Notes: generated by a model from the sequence alone, not told the origin. Positions 11,331 to 23,870 are shown, counted from the first letter of the stretch. The stretch: DNA of 64,000 bases from Flaccisagitta enflata (GCA_965153355.1 OZ231127.1:12028001-12092000), one strand, 5' to 3'. Numbers and translations: made by a program.

Positions 11331-12060
11331 GTCACAGGCGAGGGAATAACCACCTTTGATGAATGATAAAACTCGGTGACTCGAACTTTGATGATGTGAT
11401 ATAAGCGGTGACATAAGCTGTGACGTGATGCAAGCAGTGATACGTCACAGGCGAGGGAACAACCACCTTTGATGAATGATAAAACTCGATACAAGCAGTG
11501 ACACGAGTTGTGGCAATGTGATGCAAGCGGTGACACGAACTATGATGATGAGATACAAGCAGTGACACAAGCTGTGATGCAAGCGGTGACATGAGCTGTG
11601 ATGTGATACAAGCAGTGACATGAGCTGTAATGATGTGATACAAGCGACTCGTACTGTGATGATTTGATGATGAAACACGCTCTGACACAAACTGTGATGA
11701 TAAGATTCACACTGTGACAATAGTCGTGATGGTTTGATACACTCTTTAACATGATTGTGATGATGTGATACAATTGTAAACACAAACCGTGACGATTGAA
11801 TACATGCTGCGACATGACAAGAGTTGTGATGATGTGCTGTACGTTGTGACTCAAACTGTGATGATGCGATACACGCTATGACACGAGCTATGATGATGCA
11901 ATATACGCTGTGACACAAACTGTGATGAGGTGTTACTCACGATGGCGCGATAGTCAGACGTGAGTAGTAATGATGTGTTACGCGGTGACTGTGACAAGTG
12001 TGACAGACTTTGTGTCACAAATTGTGACTCACAGTTCAAGATGATGTGATTCATGATATA
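11331..12060 (+). repeat. 113-bp minisatellite, second block, decaying
   Basis: Units start at 11331 and 11444 (113-bp period), matching the block at 10185. Rightward the array degrades into irregular GTGACACGAGCTGTGATGATG-like motifs of 30-40 bp up to about 12060. Confidence 0.8.
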
Positions 12061-12508
12061 TCATGCCGTGTTACGATGAAATACATATGGTGTCGCAATA
12101 GTGATGGGTACCACTTCATGGCATTATAAGTGGTTACTCGATTGTTATTATTTTCAAAAGCTGCTTCGTATCAGATGAGTAATTTTGCCTAAGACAATCA
12201 TTTCTTACCCCACTTTTCTAGTCAATGACAGACATTTTTCACCCCAACTTACCGAATAAATGCTTATAATATACTCAACGATACCGTTACACCATCCTTT
12301 TGAACGAAAGTCACACGACCAAGTCTTCAAAGCAAAATAATCTTTTTTTTTCTCTGTAGAGACCCAGGAACAGGAACACAGGACCCCGGCTACATTTATA
12401 TCGCTATCGGTACGTTCCTCCTTCCTTCCATTTGTCAGTCCATCTCAGCTTTTTTACAGCGTTTTTGGGGAAGTGTTTGCCCCCCTGTCCCTGTTTGTCT
12501 TGCTCTTT
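12061..12508. other. Unassigned sequence
   Basis: No recognisable gene or repeat family. Confidence 0.35.
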
Positions 12509-12752
12509 TTAGTTGCCAACACGCGACTTCATAACCCGTTAAGCTATGTGGATCGGTCCGTTAGTCGGCCCCCTTCCAACAGTCCATTTATCCGTCTGTT
12601 TGTCCTTCCGTCCATCACACTTTGTTCTTATGGCGTTCATGGGTGATTTATTCATCACTACTCACGTCCAAATCCTTGTAGACTATTTCATCACTGCCAC
12701 TGCCCACCCGCACGCGACTTTGTTAGCCGTGTATCCAGCCTTGTTCTCTTCA
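12509..12752 (-). mobile_element. Family B element
   Basis: Reverse orientation: TTTTTAGTTGCCAACACGCGAC, a CCGTCTGTTTGTCC tract, CCATCACACTTTG, CTGCCCACCCGCACGCGAC, then GCCGTGTATCCAGCCTTGTT. All B modules are present in diverged form. Confidence 0.7.
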
Positions 12753-14123
12753 TCTTTTAATCATTCTTTCTCATTTCACATACTTAGCCTAGTCTCTCAT
12801 CCCCATTCCCACCCAATCCCCCCCATTTCTATTTTTTGCGTTTTACCTTCTTCATTGTCTCATGAGCTCACTTTACATTTCCAATCTAATTTTATCCCTC
12901 TCTCCTTGTGTCTTTAGTGTGCGATTTTTTTTCTTCGTTTACTCTTTCATTTTGAAAATTAGAATTGCATTTTTTTTCTCTCAAAGATGTAATCTTTTAC
13001 CTCTTTTGTAAGGCAGAGATAAGAATGACAGAGACTCTCGTCGCCTCTTCGTATCTTATTTGCTCTTTGAAACCATATGGATTGAAAGCCTAGATTCCTT
13101 GGCTTACTGCAGTTCACTAAAGGGACAAAATGTTGTTTTGTATGATTATAAAAAAAAATGTTAAAAGTGTTATAGCACTAGTGCGCATGAGGATTGTTAT
13201 TGACCAGGGTAGGGGTTTAATTCTACGTAATTCTACCCACTGCCCACATTTCGCCAAATTTTATGACTCTTTGACAAGTTCCTGATAGGGCCGTCACTCC
13301 CTCTCCATGGGATTCAATGGGAGCTTTTATAATTGTAGTATTAGAGCTGGCTGCCCTATCAAGATCTTGGCAGAATCTTGATACTTTAATAGCAAAATAT
13401 AAGAACTTATTAAATTTCTGATACCTGTGACCTCCCAACCCCAACTCTACAATTGACTTTTCTAAAATCAGAGCAAAAAAGACAATCAAGGTGATAATTA
13501 TTCAGCTAGTTGATGATGAGTAAAAGAATTGTTGGTCATTTCGTATGCCAAGTCTGAATTACAAATAGTTGCTAGAGATAAGGTGTCTTCGTAAAACTTA
13601 ACAACCAATCAGATCAGCCATGCATTGGCACTTGCCAGAATAATGCTTTGAATCAGGTAGGCTAAAACACGGTCCTTTTTGTAGATAAATTTGTACATCA
13701 CTATACGTCATTTCAACTTCAAATATAATTGAAAAGGGGTATTTGCAGTTCTCATTTCCTTTTTTTTTTTTCTCGTTCTTTAAGGCTTAGGCTCAGTTGG
13801 TCCAGGCTTGAGCGGTGTTGATATTGGCTTTCAAAATTCAAAGGAAGAAACTCTCAGAACTTTCCACTACCCTTTACACACCCCCATCTCCTCCATTTAA
13901 CATTGAATCTTTTCGTTGTTTACCATTCCCCACCACTACCACCACCACCTACATCAACCACCACCACCTCTGCGCTACCACCACAATGTCCACCACTACC
14001 AATTTTTTCACTGCATTTCTTCTTCTCTTCCATTTCTTTTAATTTCCTCTCGGCTTTTTTTCTTTCATCCTTTCTTGATCCAAAAATATTTCCATTCCTC
14101 ATCAAAATCCTATTCTTTTCTTT

Positions 14124-14124
<1 letters not shown>
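12753..14124. other. Unassigned sequence with one odd 88-codon ORF
   Basis: Mostly AT-rich, with a pyrimidine- and CCA-rich stretch at 13860-14120. On the minus strand at 13223-13489 there is an 88-codon ORF with unusually non-repetitive composition. I recognise no domain in it and do not call it a gene. A short inverted pair, GATAGGGC near 13286 and GCCCTATC near 13352, lies within it. Confidence 0.3.
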
Positions 14125-14420
<296 letters not shown>

Positions 14421-14439
14421 TCTCTCCTCTTAATCCCCT

Positions 14440-14518
14440 TTGTACAATAGTACGGCTCACTAATATTTGTTAAATGTGATGAATGCACATATTGAGCAGT
14501 AAAAATCAATCAATCAAT
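14440..14518 (+). repeat. Possible retroposon 3' tail ending in (AATC)n
   Basis: A short unique stretch ends in AAAAATCAATCAATCAATC next to a microsatellite. Ends of this type are known for CR1/L2-like LINEs and their SINEs. No coding remnant is present, so this is only suggestive. Confidence 0.3.
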
Positions 14519-14519
14519 C

Positions 14520-14608
<89 letters not shown>
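14519..14608 (+). repeat. (CTGT)n(CT)n microsatellite
   Basis: About 25 bp of CTGT, then about 65 bp of CT. Confidence 0.97.
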
Positions 14609-14611
<3 letters not shown>

Positions 14612-15097
14612 ATTCCTTCCCAGATCTTATCAATTCCCTTTTTTAGTGCTGAATGATAATGAGCAGGCGAATTGGCAAAGGCATTGTTGGGCAATGATTG
14701 AATAAGAAAACCGACTTTGGTTGGGCTGCATTTTCGGTGAGGCTACCAGAAGCGATATTTCGCTTCCATAACTGAAACTAACACTCGCTTCTAAGTTCTC
14801 ATTTTCTTCATCAAGACCCTAACAAATATAAAACTTTCTGGTGGAAAACCTCGAATACACAAAAGTGTGCAAAGCATACTTCCACCAGTCCATCTAATGT
14901 GATGACATTTTCATTGTAGAAGCCTGAGGGTATCGAGACACTACAGTTAAAGGTATATGTTGTACTGGTTGTATGCAAAAAAAATGTATCCGCCCAGCTG
15001 CTCATTATATGTAACATGTTGATGAAAATCCGTTTCCAGCAGGTTGAATTTTGCAAGTCATTCTTAATACAAGAGTGACGGTTGACTTGTAACTCTG
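14609..15097. other. Unassigned sequence
   Basis: No recognisable feature; a 103-codon minus-strand ORF (14811-15122) has no recognisable domain. Confidence 0.35.
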
Positions 15098-15374
15098 AGG
15101 GTGCGTTTCTAATCACAGACAATCGCGTTTTTTAATGGGCCACTCGGTCGCTTGCTGCGTTCGTTCACTTGCACCGCTCATTCCGCTAACTCGCTCTGCA
15201 GCCCTCCACTTTGCTACCTTGCTCACTCACTTTAGTCACTCATTCACTTTGCTCGCTCACTCACTTTGCTTACTCCCTCGTGGGACAGTTGAAATTCATG
15301 AATATGTGTTTACGCTGTAATCCCGTTTTACGGGAAGAAACGCGTTTTTGCTCGTCACTAGAAACACGCCTTGA
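15098..15374 (-). mobile_element. Family F element with 7-bp flanking repeat
   Basis: The ends are AGGGTGCGTTTCTAATC and, inverted, CAAGGCGTGTTTCTAGTG. Just inside lie AATCGCGTTTTTTAATGG and AAACGCGTTTTTGC. The interior is CGCTCACTCACTTTGCT-like. AACTCTG stands directly outside both ends (15091-15097 and 15374-15380), a likely target-site duplication. CAGGG-type ends with a 7-8 bp duplication suggest a hAT-type MITE, but this rests on one copy. Confidence 0.7.
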
Positions 15375-16124
15375 ACTCTGCCACAACCCAATGCCTCCAA
15401 CGCAAAGCTGCGGAGTAACGCTCATCATAAACCACATACTTTACGAAGTTGAGCCATGAAGTTGAGACTTCCCTGGGTTATCATAAACCACTTACTTCAT
15501 GTAGCTGAGACTAGCCTGCGTTATCTCCATAGACTGATTTGTTTACCTCGTTAAGCGTCAAAGTTACGCTCGGAGGCGTTTACTTTTTTTCGTCGCTAAA
15601 AAGCGAACATTTCCATCAGTCGGTCAGTCGGTTTTTCGGTCCATCGGTCGGTCAGACGGTCATGCTGTGTTTGAATATTCCCTTCAATACTATGACTTGA
15701 CATGTTTCTCTTTATCTTTACTACTTTTCTTTTTTACTTTGCTTTACAAGTTTTTTTCCCATCTGTTTAGGCCCGATCTGGATGAAGTTCAAGAATACGT
15801 CAAAGACCTTTCTTTCCTAAACTTAGAAAAAAATGACATTCACTGCGTCTAAAATGTCCATCATACCACGACTACAAAACTGTTTTTCTTTGTTTTCCTC
15901 CAGTGATTAAACGTTCATTTCGAGGGGTGGACGATACCAGTGACGGAGCGTAGTACTGAAAATAGAGTGCCTTAGCTCGTAAAATTGTTTATAATGGAAA
16001 ACTCATTTTGTGGTGGCTGTTTGGTGCCACCGATTTCTATGCACGATTCTGTAAAGGAAACTGTTTTCCTTCTTTATTTTTGCTTTTTTTTTTCTTTTTT
16101 CCTTTTTTTTTACCTATTTGATAG
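15375..16124. other. Unassigned sequence
   Basis: No gene recognised. Two loosely similar ATCATAAACCAC-containing segments lie at about 15424 and 15481. A short GGTCGGTCAG-type tract is at 15620-15662. Confidence 0.35.
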
Positions 16125-16330
16125 AGAAGCGGCCCCAAATGGGTTGATGACCTATGCTTTCACACATACGGGAAATTTTCTCCTTCTCCTCAGAGCAAAG
16201 GGAAGGGGAAGGGATAGAGCGGAAGGAGAAAGAGGAGATAGGTCATCAAACCCTTTGAGGTCGCTGCCTTGCTCCCTCCCTCACCTTTAGTCACATACTA
16301 CCTAAGCAGGGCACGGGTACCGCTGACCAT
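16125..16330 (+). mobile_element. Fold-back element FA-4, short
   Basis: Arms: AGCGGCCCCAAATGGGTTGA with TGACCTATG at the left, and inverted GATAGGTCATCAAACCC and GAGGTCGCTGCC at the right. The right end runs on to AAGCAGGGCACGGGTACC and CGCTGACCAT. There is almost no interior, only a purine-rich stretch. Confidence 0.7.
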
Positions 16331-16399
16331 CAAATGCTTTTGTGACTTTTTATTCTTTGAAGGCATGAAACTTTTGTACCACAAGACAAAATATTGCGT

Positions 16400-17227
16400 G
16401 ACGCTGACGCCTCATTTGGGGCGCGGGGGGGGGGAGGGGGGAGTGGGAGCTGGGGGGAAGTAAGGGCAGGTGCGGGACCAGAGAATGGACGAGAGTAGTG
16501 GGCGGGGGAGGGAGCGATGGAACCTCATTGGGGTGGGGCAGGGGAGTGGGAGTTGGGGGAAGTAAGGTCAGGTACGGGACCAAAGAATCGACGAGAGTAG
16601 TGGGCTAAGTAGGGAGCGATGAAGCCTCATTTAGGGTGGGGTAGGGGAGTGAGAGTTGGGGGGAAAGAAAGGGCAGGAATGGGACCGGAGGCAGGAGGAG
16701 AGAGAAGTGGTGGAACCTCATTGGGGTGGGGCAGGGGAATGGGAGTTTGGGGAAGTAAGGGCAGGTACGGGACCAGAGAATGGACGAGAGTTGTGGGCGG
16801 AGGAGGGAGCGATAAAGCCTAATTTGGGGTGGGGTAGGAGTATGGGAGTTGGGGGATGTAAGGGCAGGTACGGTACCAAAGAATTGACAAGAGTAGTGGG
16901 CTAAGGAGGGAGCGATGGAACCTCATTGGGGTGGGGCAGGGGATTGGGAGTTGTGAGGAAGAAAGGACAGAAACGAGACCAAAGAATTGACGAGAGGAGT
17001 GGACTAAGGAGGGAGCGATGGAACCTCACTGGGGTGGGGCAGCGGAGTGGGAGTTGGGGGAAGTAAGGGCAGGCACGGGGCCAGAGAATGGACTAGAGTA
17101 GTGAGCGGAGGAGGGAGCGATGAAACCTTATATGGGGTGGGGCAGGGGAGTGAGAGTTTGGGGAAGTTAGGGCAGGAATAGGACTGGAAGCAGGAGGAGA
17201 GAGAAGGGGGTGGCTAACCAGGGAGTT
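16400..17227 (+). repeat. 102-bp G-rich minisatellite, about 8 units
   Basis: The CCTCATTGGGGTGGGGCAGG box recurs at about 16411, 16524, 16626, 16717, 16819, 16922, 17025 and 17127, a period of about 102 bp with one short and one long unit. Runs of G3-G10 make the plus strand a candidate for G-quadruplex formation. Confidence 0.9.
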
Positions 17228-17540
17228 CATGATGAAGCCTTGAGGGTTTAAATCATTTTTTTGCGTGACAACATCGGCAAATCAAATCATGAATGAATTA
17301 AGTTTGCGTGCCAAAGTCACTGCCAATACCTACCTACTGAATGCAACTCTTCTCTTTCCTTTTTTCTGCGTAGCTTTTTTTTTCAAACTGTTGTGTCTAT
17401 TTTTCGGTCACAGACTCTCAATTTTGCGCCATTTTGTACTTTCATTTGTAATTCTTTGCTGATTAATTTTTGGTTTTACATAAGATAAGTGATTTCATGA
17501 TTGGCAATGAGTGGGAGGAAGCAAAAATTTCCGTCCGTTC
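17228..17540. other. Unassigned sequence
   Basis: No recognisable feature. Confidence 0.35.

Positions 17541-17594
<54 letters not shown>
17541..17594 (+). repeat. (CT)n microsatellite
   Basis: About 54 bp of CT. Confidence 0.97.
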
Positions 17595-17596
<2 letters not shown>

Positions 17597-17691
17597 TTCT
17601 CATTGTCTCGAATTTCATTACTGTTAATGACGCTTTTAACAATTTTCGGTGTTTAACGAGCTAGTCACTGAATCACGAACAGTAAGGCTCC

Positions 17692-18274
17692 ATTCCACTG
17701 AAGCACGACTTCGTGCTTCAGTGGAATTGACTCTAACCTCTTTTCATGTTGCAATGAAACAAAAAGTCATTCCAGTTTTTCTTTGATTGGTCAAAACAAT
17801 TCATTTCAGTGCAATTAAAATTTTTTTTTTTCTCTTATTCAGAAAAAGATTTTTTTCATTTTATCATAAATTGTTGTCTTTGGAAATTTCTCTAAATTTT
17901 TTTTCTTCTTTTAAAGTTTTTTTTATTTTTCATGACAAAAACTTTTTCCTATCACATGAATGTATGTTTTTATGAAAAAAAAGTTTTCCCACTTGAAGTT
18001 TTGATTAGGATAAAAACTTGATCTAGATGTAAAAAGATATTTTACTCCTGATAACAACATTATTTTTATTTAGTAAGTCTATTTAGATGAAGAGAAAGGA
18101 TAAGAGGTAAAAAGAAGGGAGATGATTTCTTTAGATAAAAGTAGATGAAGAATACTTCGACCATCTTTGCTTCACTGAAAAAATCAGTTATTACCAATTC
18201 CATTGAAGCTAAAATTACAGAGAGCACTAGTTAGTCTTCATTCCACTGAAGCACGACGTCGTGATTCAGTGGAA
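17692..18274. mobile_element. Possible element bounded by two hairpins
   Basis: 17692-17727 is a palindrome with 17-bp perfect arms (ATTCCACTGAAGCACGA) and a 2-bp centre. 18241-18274 is almost the same palindrome with one arm mismatch. Sequence beside them is also related in inverted sense (GACTCTAAC versus GACTAAC). The 510 bp between is AT-rich and non-coding. This could be a MITE with hairpin ends or two separate palindrome copies. No clear target duplication is seen. Confidence 0.5.
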
Positions 18275-18524
18275 ATGATTTTAACTTAGGCACAATTTTC
18301 GTGATTGAATGGTTGCCTGTGTTTAACCTTTTGTTTTTGTTGTCTAGTCGTTTTCTTTTCTCTTTTTCTCTCTCTCAAGAGTCACTCTTTCATTTCGCCC
18401 TTCTTCACTTTCTCAAGTGAGTCTGTGGGGATTCTTTAAGCTTTTCGCATCAAAAAGTGAGAAGAAAGATTTGAAATTCTATCATCGTGAATCACCAACT
18501 ATTTTTTAGCTTTTTCTTGTTTTC
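18275..18524. other. Unassigned sequence
   Basis: No recognisable feature. Confidence 0.35.
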
Positions 18525-18745
18525 AGTCGCGGACTCGCGATTCTATGAGAGGCTTTGCCCGTCCATTGCTCCGTCTGTTGGGCCGTCCGTTGGTCAGTCC
18601 GTGATGCTTCCGTGTAAAAGTGTGAAAAAGCGCATTTTAGGCGCTGTAGTTGTGAAGTAGAGAGGCTAGAGAGACGGGGGGGGGGGGGGTTTGGGCCCCC
18701 CCCCCCCCCCCCCGTCCGTGACGACATTGTAACTCCGGGATAGTT
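18525..18745 (-). mobile_element. Family C element
   Basis: GTCGCGGACTCGCGATTCTA, TGAGAGGCTTTGCCCGTCC, GTGTGAAAAAGCGC, a poly-G/poly-C run at 18678-18712, and CCGTGACGACATTGTAAC. Complete in order, reverse orientation. Confidence 0.75.
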
Positions 18746-18901
18746 GTTCTTCCTCTGTTGCTCCGTCTTGTCAAGTCATCAGGCTGGCTCTTTGGTCTGT
18801 CCGTCACTCAATTTTTAATTCAGTCTCATTTGTTGTTGAAGTAATTTTTGACCAATACTTATTACTATTTACATTTCACAATGATATTTCTTTGCCTCCT
18901 T

Positions 18902-18907
18902 TCTTCC

Positions 18908-18981
<74 letters not shown>

Positions 18982-19060
18982 CTCTTTCTTCCTTTCTTTC
19001 TTTCTTTCTTTCTTACTTTCTTACTTTCTTTCTTTCTCTCTTTCTTTCCATCTCTCTGCG
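18902..19060 (+). repeat. (CTTT)n microsatellite
   Basis: About 80 bp regular, then interrupted CTTT; the pyrimidine-rich tail continues to about 19160. Confidence 0.95.
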
Positions 19061-19302
19061 TTTCTTCCTTGCTCCAGTCCTTCCCTTACTCTCTTTTTTT
19101 TCTTTCTTACTTTCTTCCCTTCTTTCTTACCTCGCTTTTTCCTTTCCTTTTCCGTGTCTGTCTTTGAGTTAAGAAATTCGTCCAACCATTTTAATCCTTT
19201 TCAATTTCATTACTTTTCCTGTGAAGCGGAAAAACTCTTCCTTTTAGCTGCCGACAAAAGTAGAAAACAAGGTTGAGCATGCCTTCTCCTCGTCTAAAAG
19301 CT

Positions 19303-19565
19303 GCCTTCACATTGCCTATAAGCCGCCATCACATTGCCTTTATGCAGCCATCACATCGCCTTCGAGATGGCCTCACATTGCCTTTTCTTTGTTTTAACGC
19401 TTCCTCTAAGCTGCCTTCACATATCCTTCAAGTTGACCTCACATTGCCTTCAAGCTGCCATCACATTGCCTTCGAGCTGGCCTCACATTGCCTTCGAGCT
19501 GGCCTCACATTGCCTTCGAGCTGCCCTCACATTGCCTTCGAGCTGGCCTCACATTGCCTTCTCGT
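19303..19565 (+). repeat. 22-bp minisatellite, about 12 units
   Basis: Unit CCTCACATTGCCTTCGAGCT plus GG. The last six units are nearly identical and the first six are diverged, so the array seems to have grown at its right side. Confidence 0.92.
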
Positions 19566-19847
19566 CGTTTTTTTTTTTGCTTCCTTTCGCCTTCAGTGGG
19601 AAAGCGTTCGATGTGGAAAGGAGACAGCACAACACCAAATTTAGAATCACTCACACGTAAAAAGAAAAAAAAAATATGTTGTTAGTGACTCATCTTTTTT
19701 TCACCTTTCGTCTTGTCTTTGGAAACCTTCTTTTTAAATTTTTCTGTCTGTCCTTCTGTCCGTCTGTTTTGAAGACGTCAATTGGATTCCTTATGGTTCA
19801 CCTTTTTCAACAACATCTAAAATATGAACCCAGGGAGACGGGAACTA
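19566..19847. other. Unassigned sequence
   Basis: No recognisable feature. Confidence 0.35.
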
Positions 19848-20030
19848 AAACAAGGCTGGATACACGGCTACCGAAGTCGCGTGCGGGTGGGCAGGGGCCA
19901 TATTTGAGGTCAGACCACTTTGCAGGAGCAGTGAAGAAAGAATGAACCGAAGAGACCAAAGATGACCGACCGATGACCGACCGACCAAAAAACAAGGCCG
20001 ACCGACCGACAATTGACCAACCACGAAAGG
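19848..20030 (+). mobile_element. Family B element, 5' part
   Basis: AAACAAGGCTGGATACACGG, AGTCGCGTGCGGGTGGGCAG, GGGCCATATTTGAGGTCA, GCAGGAGCAGTGA, then a GACCGACC tract. The 3' palindromic module is absent; a compound microsatellite takes its place. Confidence 0.75.
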
Positions 20031-20032
20031 AG

Positions 20033-20415
<383 letters not shown>

Positions 20416-20600
20416 ATTCGGGTAAAGTTCGATGGTAAGTGCCAAAAATTGTCGATCTCGGATATCTAAGATGACTACGAGGTCGAAAGTAAGTCAGCTT
20501 CTCATCAAACTTCTCCATCTCACTTTCAATACTTTATCGCATCGAAAGGCGGTGAGGGAGGAGGCGGAATCGCATACCGTCTCGTTCTAACTCACCTTTT
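20416..20600. other. Unassigned sequence
   Basis: Short spacer; no recognisable feature. Confidence 0.35.
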
Positions 20601-21270
20601 TGGCAGCGGCCTGTGGGACACAGGGGGAAATTTCCAGACGTCCGTCCTTCCGTCCGTCTATCCGTCTGTCCGTCTGTCTGTCCGTCCATCCGTCTGTCCT
20701 TCTGTCCCCTCTTGGACGGCCATTGAGGCCTTAAATCAGAACTCTAAGGCATGAGTTTTACCATCCAAGCCCTAAAATAAGCCCTCCCAAGCCTCAGTTA
20801 AACCCTCCAGAACTCAAATCTACCCTCTAGACCTCAAACCTACCCTCCTGAACTCGGATCTGCCCTACTTACCTCTTATCAGCTCTCCTGGGTTCAAATC
20901 ATCCCTCCGTGCCTCAAGCCTGCCTTCCAGGCCTCAAATCAGCCATCCAGACCTCAAATCAGCCATCCAGACCTCAAATTTTCTCTCTAGGCCTCAAATC
21001 TGCCATCTTCGAATTGGCTATCGGTGCTAAATCAGTCGTCAGAGTCCCAAAATATGTCCCTCAGGATCTTAAAATTCACCCCCGTGTCCTACAGGACATT
21101 GGCCCCTTGGGGCCGCTGCCCTGCTCTCACTCCACTTCGTCACTTGATCACTCCAAGCGCACACTGCGCTGAAATCACCACCCAGCAGCACTAACCGGCC
21201 AAAACCACCAATCACCACCCAGACACCCTATTGCCCTATATTAAACGGGGCATCGGGTACCGCTGACCAT
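20601..21270 (+). mobile_element. Fold-back element FA-5 with 20-bp minisatellite
   Basis: Left arm: TTTTTGGCAGCGGCC, GACACAGGGGGAAATTTCC and a long CCGTCCG tract. The interior (20740-21015) is about a dozen 20-bp units of the type CCTCAAATCAGCCATCCAGA. The right arm CCCGTGTCCTACAGGACATT, GGGGCCGCTGCCCTGCTC continues to the terminus GGGTACCGCTGACCAT at 21270. Confidence 0.8.
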
Positions 21271-22200
21271 ATGCGATCCTTGAATGACTAGTTCAGTCTC
21301 ATCTTTTGCATTATTGTCTTTCTTTGTGTGCAACATTAAGCCTGTTTGTCAGTCTATCATTTAATCTATCAGATAGATAAAATGATTCTATCTTGATCCT
21401 TCAGTCTATCCGTCTTTTTGTCTATTTGTATGTATCCTATTGGAATGTTGTGGCTGTAGCTATTTCAAACAATCGTTTCCAAATCACAGAGAAAAGCGAT
21501 CATGAAAAATGAAAATGAATAAGTACTCGGAGCGCTGAATAAGTTGAGTGATGAAATTTTTTTTTCATCTGAATATTTGAATTTTTCATAGAAGAAAGAT
21601 ACACTTTATTCATAATCAAAGCCCACTGTATCTCATCCGAGTCAGAGAGCTTTCTCAAATGTAATGGACGCTAGTTGATAAGATAAGTTTAACGATCGAA
21701 AGCAAATCTCGTCTCATTTCAAGATCTGGACGTCTGTCCAGAATATTCAAATCAATCTTACGCGTCAGCATAAAAGGAAAAGACCAGATTTCCTGCCAGA
21801 TAAAAACGGAAATGTAAATTGTAAGTGTGACTCGACCGCGACAGCGGAAATTCCGACCGTTTACGAGACACCCGCGTACAGTGGAGCACCACAAGAGCGC
21901 ATCCGCTAGTAAGGCTTGCCCGCCTATAAGGCACACAACCTGTGGTTCAAAGCGAAATTTTTGTAGTTGTTTCTACAATGGGAATAAGGCAGCTTCACGA
22001 TAGGGCATAATTTTGACCAGTCCCTCGGCATGCGCTCTAGTGAAGCTCAACTGAAGTGAGACAATGTTAATTTCTATGTAAAGTTGTAAAAAGAAGTGTG
22101 ATTACCTATCGTTAAAAGCATACTGTTAAAAGCGCTGTTCTCATTACTGATAATGGATAAGTTATCAGTGTTATGTGATGATAATGTTAAAGTGCACTTT
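21271..22200. other. Unassigned, single-copy looking sequence
   Basis: No gene recognised. A 93-codon minus-strand ORF (21655-21936) has mixed composition but no domain I know. Confidence 0.35.
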
Positions 22201-22204
22201 GCCT

Positions 22205-22665
22205 CCGATCAAATGGACAGATGGACAAATGGACAAATGGGCAAACTAACAAACAAACTAGAATACAAACAAACAAATCTCCAAACAAACAAATATAAAA
22301 ACAAACAAACAAACAAACAAACAAAAAAAAACAAATCAAACACTCAACAAACAAACAAACAAACAAACAAATATAACAACATACAAACAGACAGACAAAT
22401 AATCAAACGAACAAACAAACAAAAACATCAACAAAAAAAAACACCGACAAACAGACAAACAAATTAACAAACAAACAAACCAACCAACCAACCAAACCAA
22501 CCAACCAACCAACCAACCAACCAACCAACCAACCAACCAACCAACCAACCAACAAACAAACAAACAAACAAACAAACAAACAAACAAACAGACAAACAAA
22601 CAAACAAACAAACAAACAAACAAACTAACAAACAAACAAACAAACAAACAAACAAACAGCAACGT
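22205..22665 (+). repeat. (AAAC)n with inner (AACC)n
   Basis: AAAC repeats on both sides enclose a regular (AACC)n block at 22480-22552. The nested layout suggests one unit arose by substitution within the other and then expanded. Confidence 0.95.
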
Positions 22666-22737
22666 TTAAAGAAAAATGTTTCGCTACATTCTCTGGAAAT
22701 CTGGAACGTTTCATTTGTTTCAATCCACATTCTTTCT

Positions 22738-22860
22738 TGATGGCGGCGGCAGCGGCGGCGGAGGCGGCAGCAGCGGTAGCGGCAGCGGCAACAGCAACAG
22801 TGGCAGCTGCAGCGGCAGCATCATCAGCAGCGGCGGCATCAGCAGCGGCGTCACACGCAT
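22738..22860 (+). repeat. GGC/GCA triplet tract
   Basis: Interrupted GGC, GGCA and GCA triplets, with CGTCACACGCATATGCGTCA at its right end. Confidence 0.9.
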
Positions 22861-23164
22861 ATGCGTCACATGCGTCACCCTATTACTTAACTTACATTGA
22901 ATTGACCAATTTCTATTCATCACACGTTTATTTTTCTTTACAATTATCATTCAAGTCAACATCTTGTTAAAACTCTTGTTACATTTCCCTTAATCTTATT
23001 TTCCCACTGCAGCCGCCTTCATGGAAAGTTCAAGGAAGAAGAGAGAGAGATAGAAAGAAAAAGAACAGAATGCGGATTTGGAATTTCTTATCTTTTTATA
23101 TTTCTTAATAAGGAAATACTTTGTCGATGAATTTTCATAGCTAATTGGCGGTGACAACGATGGT
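22861..23164. other. Unassigned sequence
   Basis: No recognisable feature. Confidence 0.35.
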
Positions 23165-23184
23165 GACGGTGATGACGTAGACGA

Positions 23185-23221
<37 letters not shown>
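23165..23221 (+). repeat. (GAC)n triplet tract
   Basis: GACGAT, then regular GAC triplets. Confidence 0.95.
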
Positions 23222-23395
23222 TACTATACCGATTTGTCACGATGGCCTCCGGCTGTGTCCGGCTGTGCGTCCGTGTGGCGAAATTCTGATTGTCATTAAT
23301 CTAGAAAATGCAGATAAGACAAATTAAATAGACGCTTGAGCGGAGAAAGAGCGAGAGAGAGAGAATGTAAGCCAAAGAGAGACATAATGAGAGAG

Positions 23396-23460
<65 letters not shown>
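23396..23460 (+). repeat. (GA)n microsatellite
   Basis: About 60 bp of GA; the shorter flanking GA-rich stretch begins near 23338. Confidence 0.97.
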
Positions 23461-23462
<2 letters not shown>

Positions 23463-23611
23463 GAGAAGCGAAAGTGAATTATTCTACGAAATTCAATTAG
23501 TAAATTAGAGCACGATTTATCTTGATATACATGAAGAGAGAAGTCTTTCCCTGAAATCGCTTCGTCTTCTTCAGTCTTCGTCCTCGTCAACCGCGAATTT
23601 GCTTCTCCCTA

Positions 23612-23695
23612 TTCCTTTTTTCGTTTCTTTTTTTTTCTTTCTCTCTTTCTTTCTTTCTTTCTTTCTTTTTTTCTTTCTTTCTTTCTTTCTTTTTT

Positions 23696-23736
<41 letters not shown>

Positions 23737-23870
23737 TTTATCTTTCTTTTTTTTTCTTTCTCTCTTAGTCTCTTTTTCTGCATTTGTAGCATATTCTGAG
23801 TATTTTCTTTCTTTCTTTTTCTTTCTTTCTTTTTTTTTTCTTTCTTTTTTTACTTCATTCATTCTTTCTC

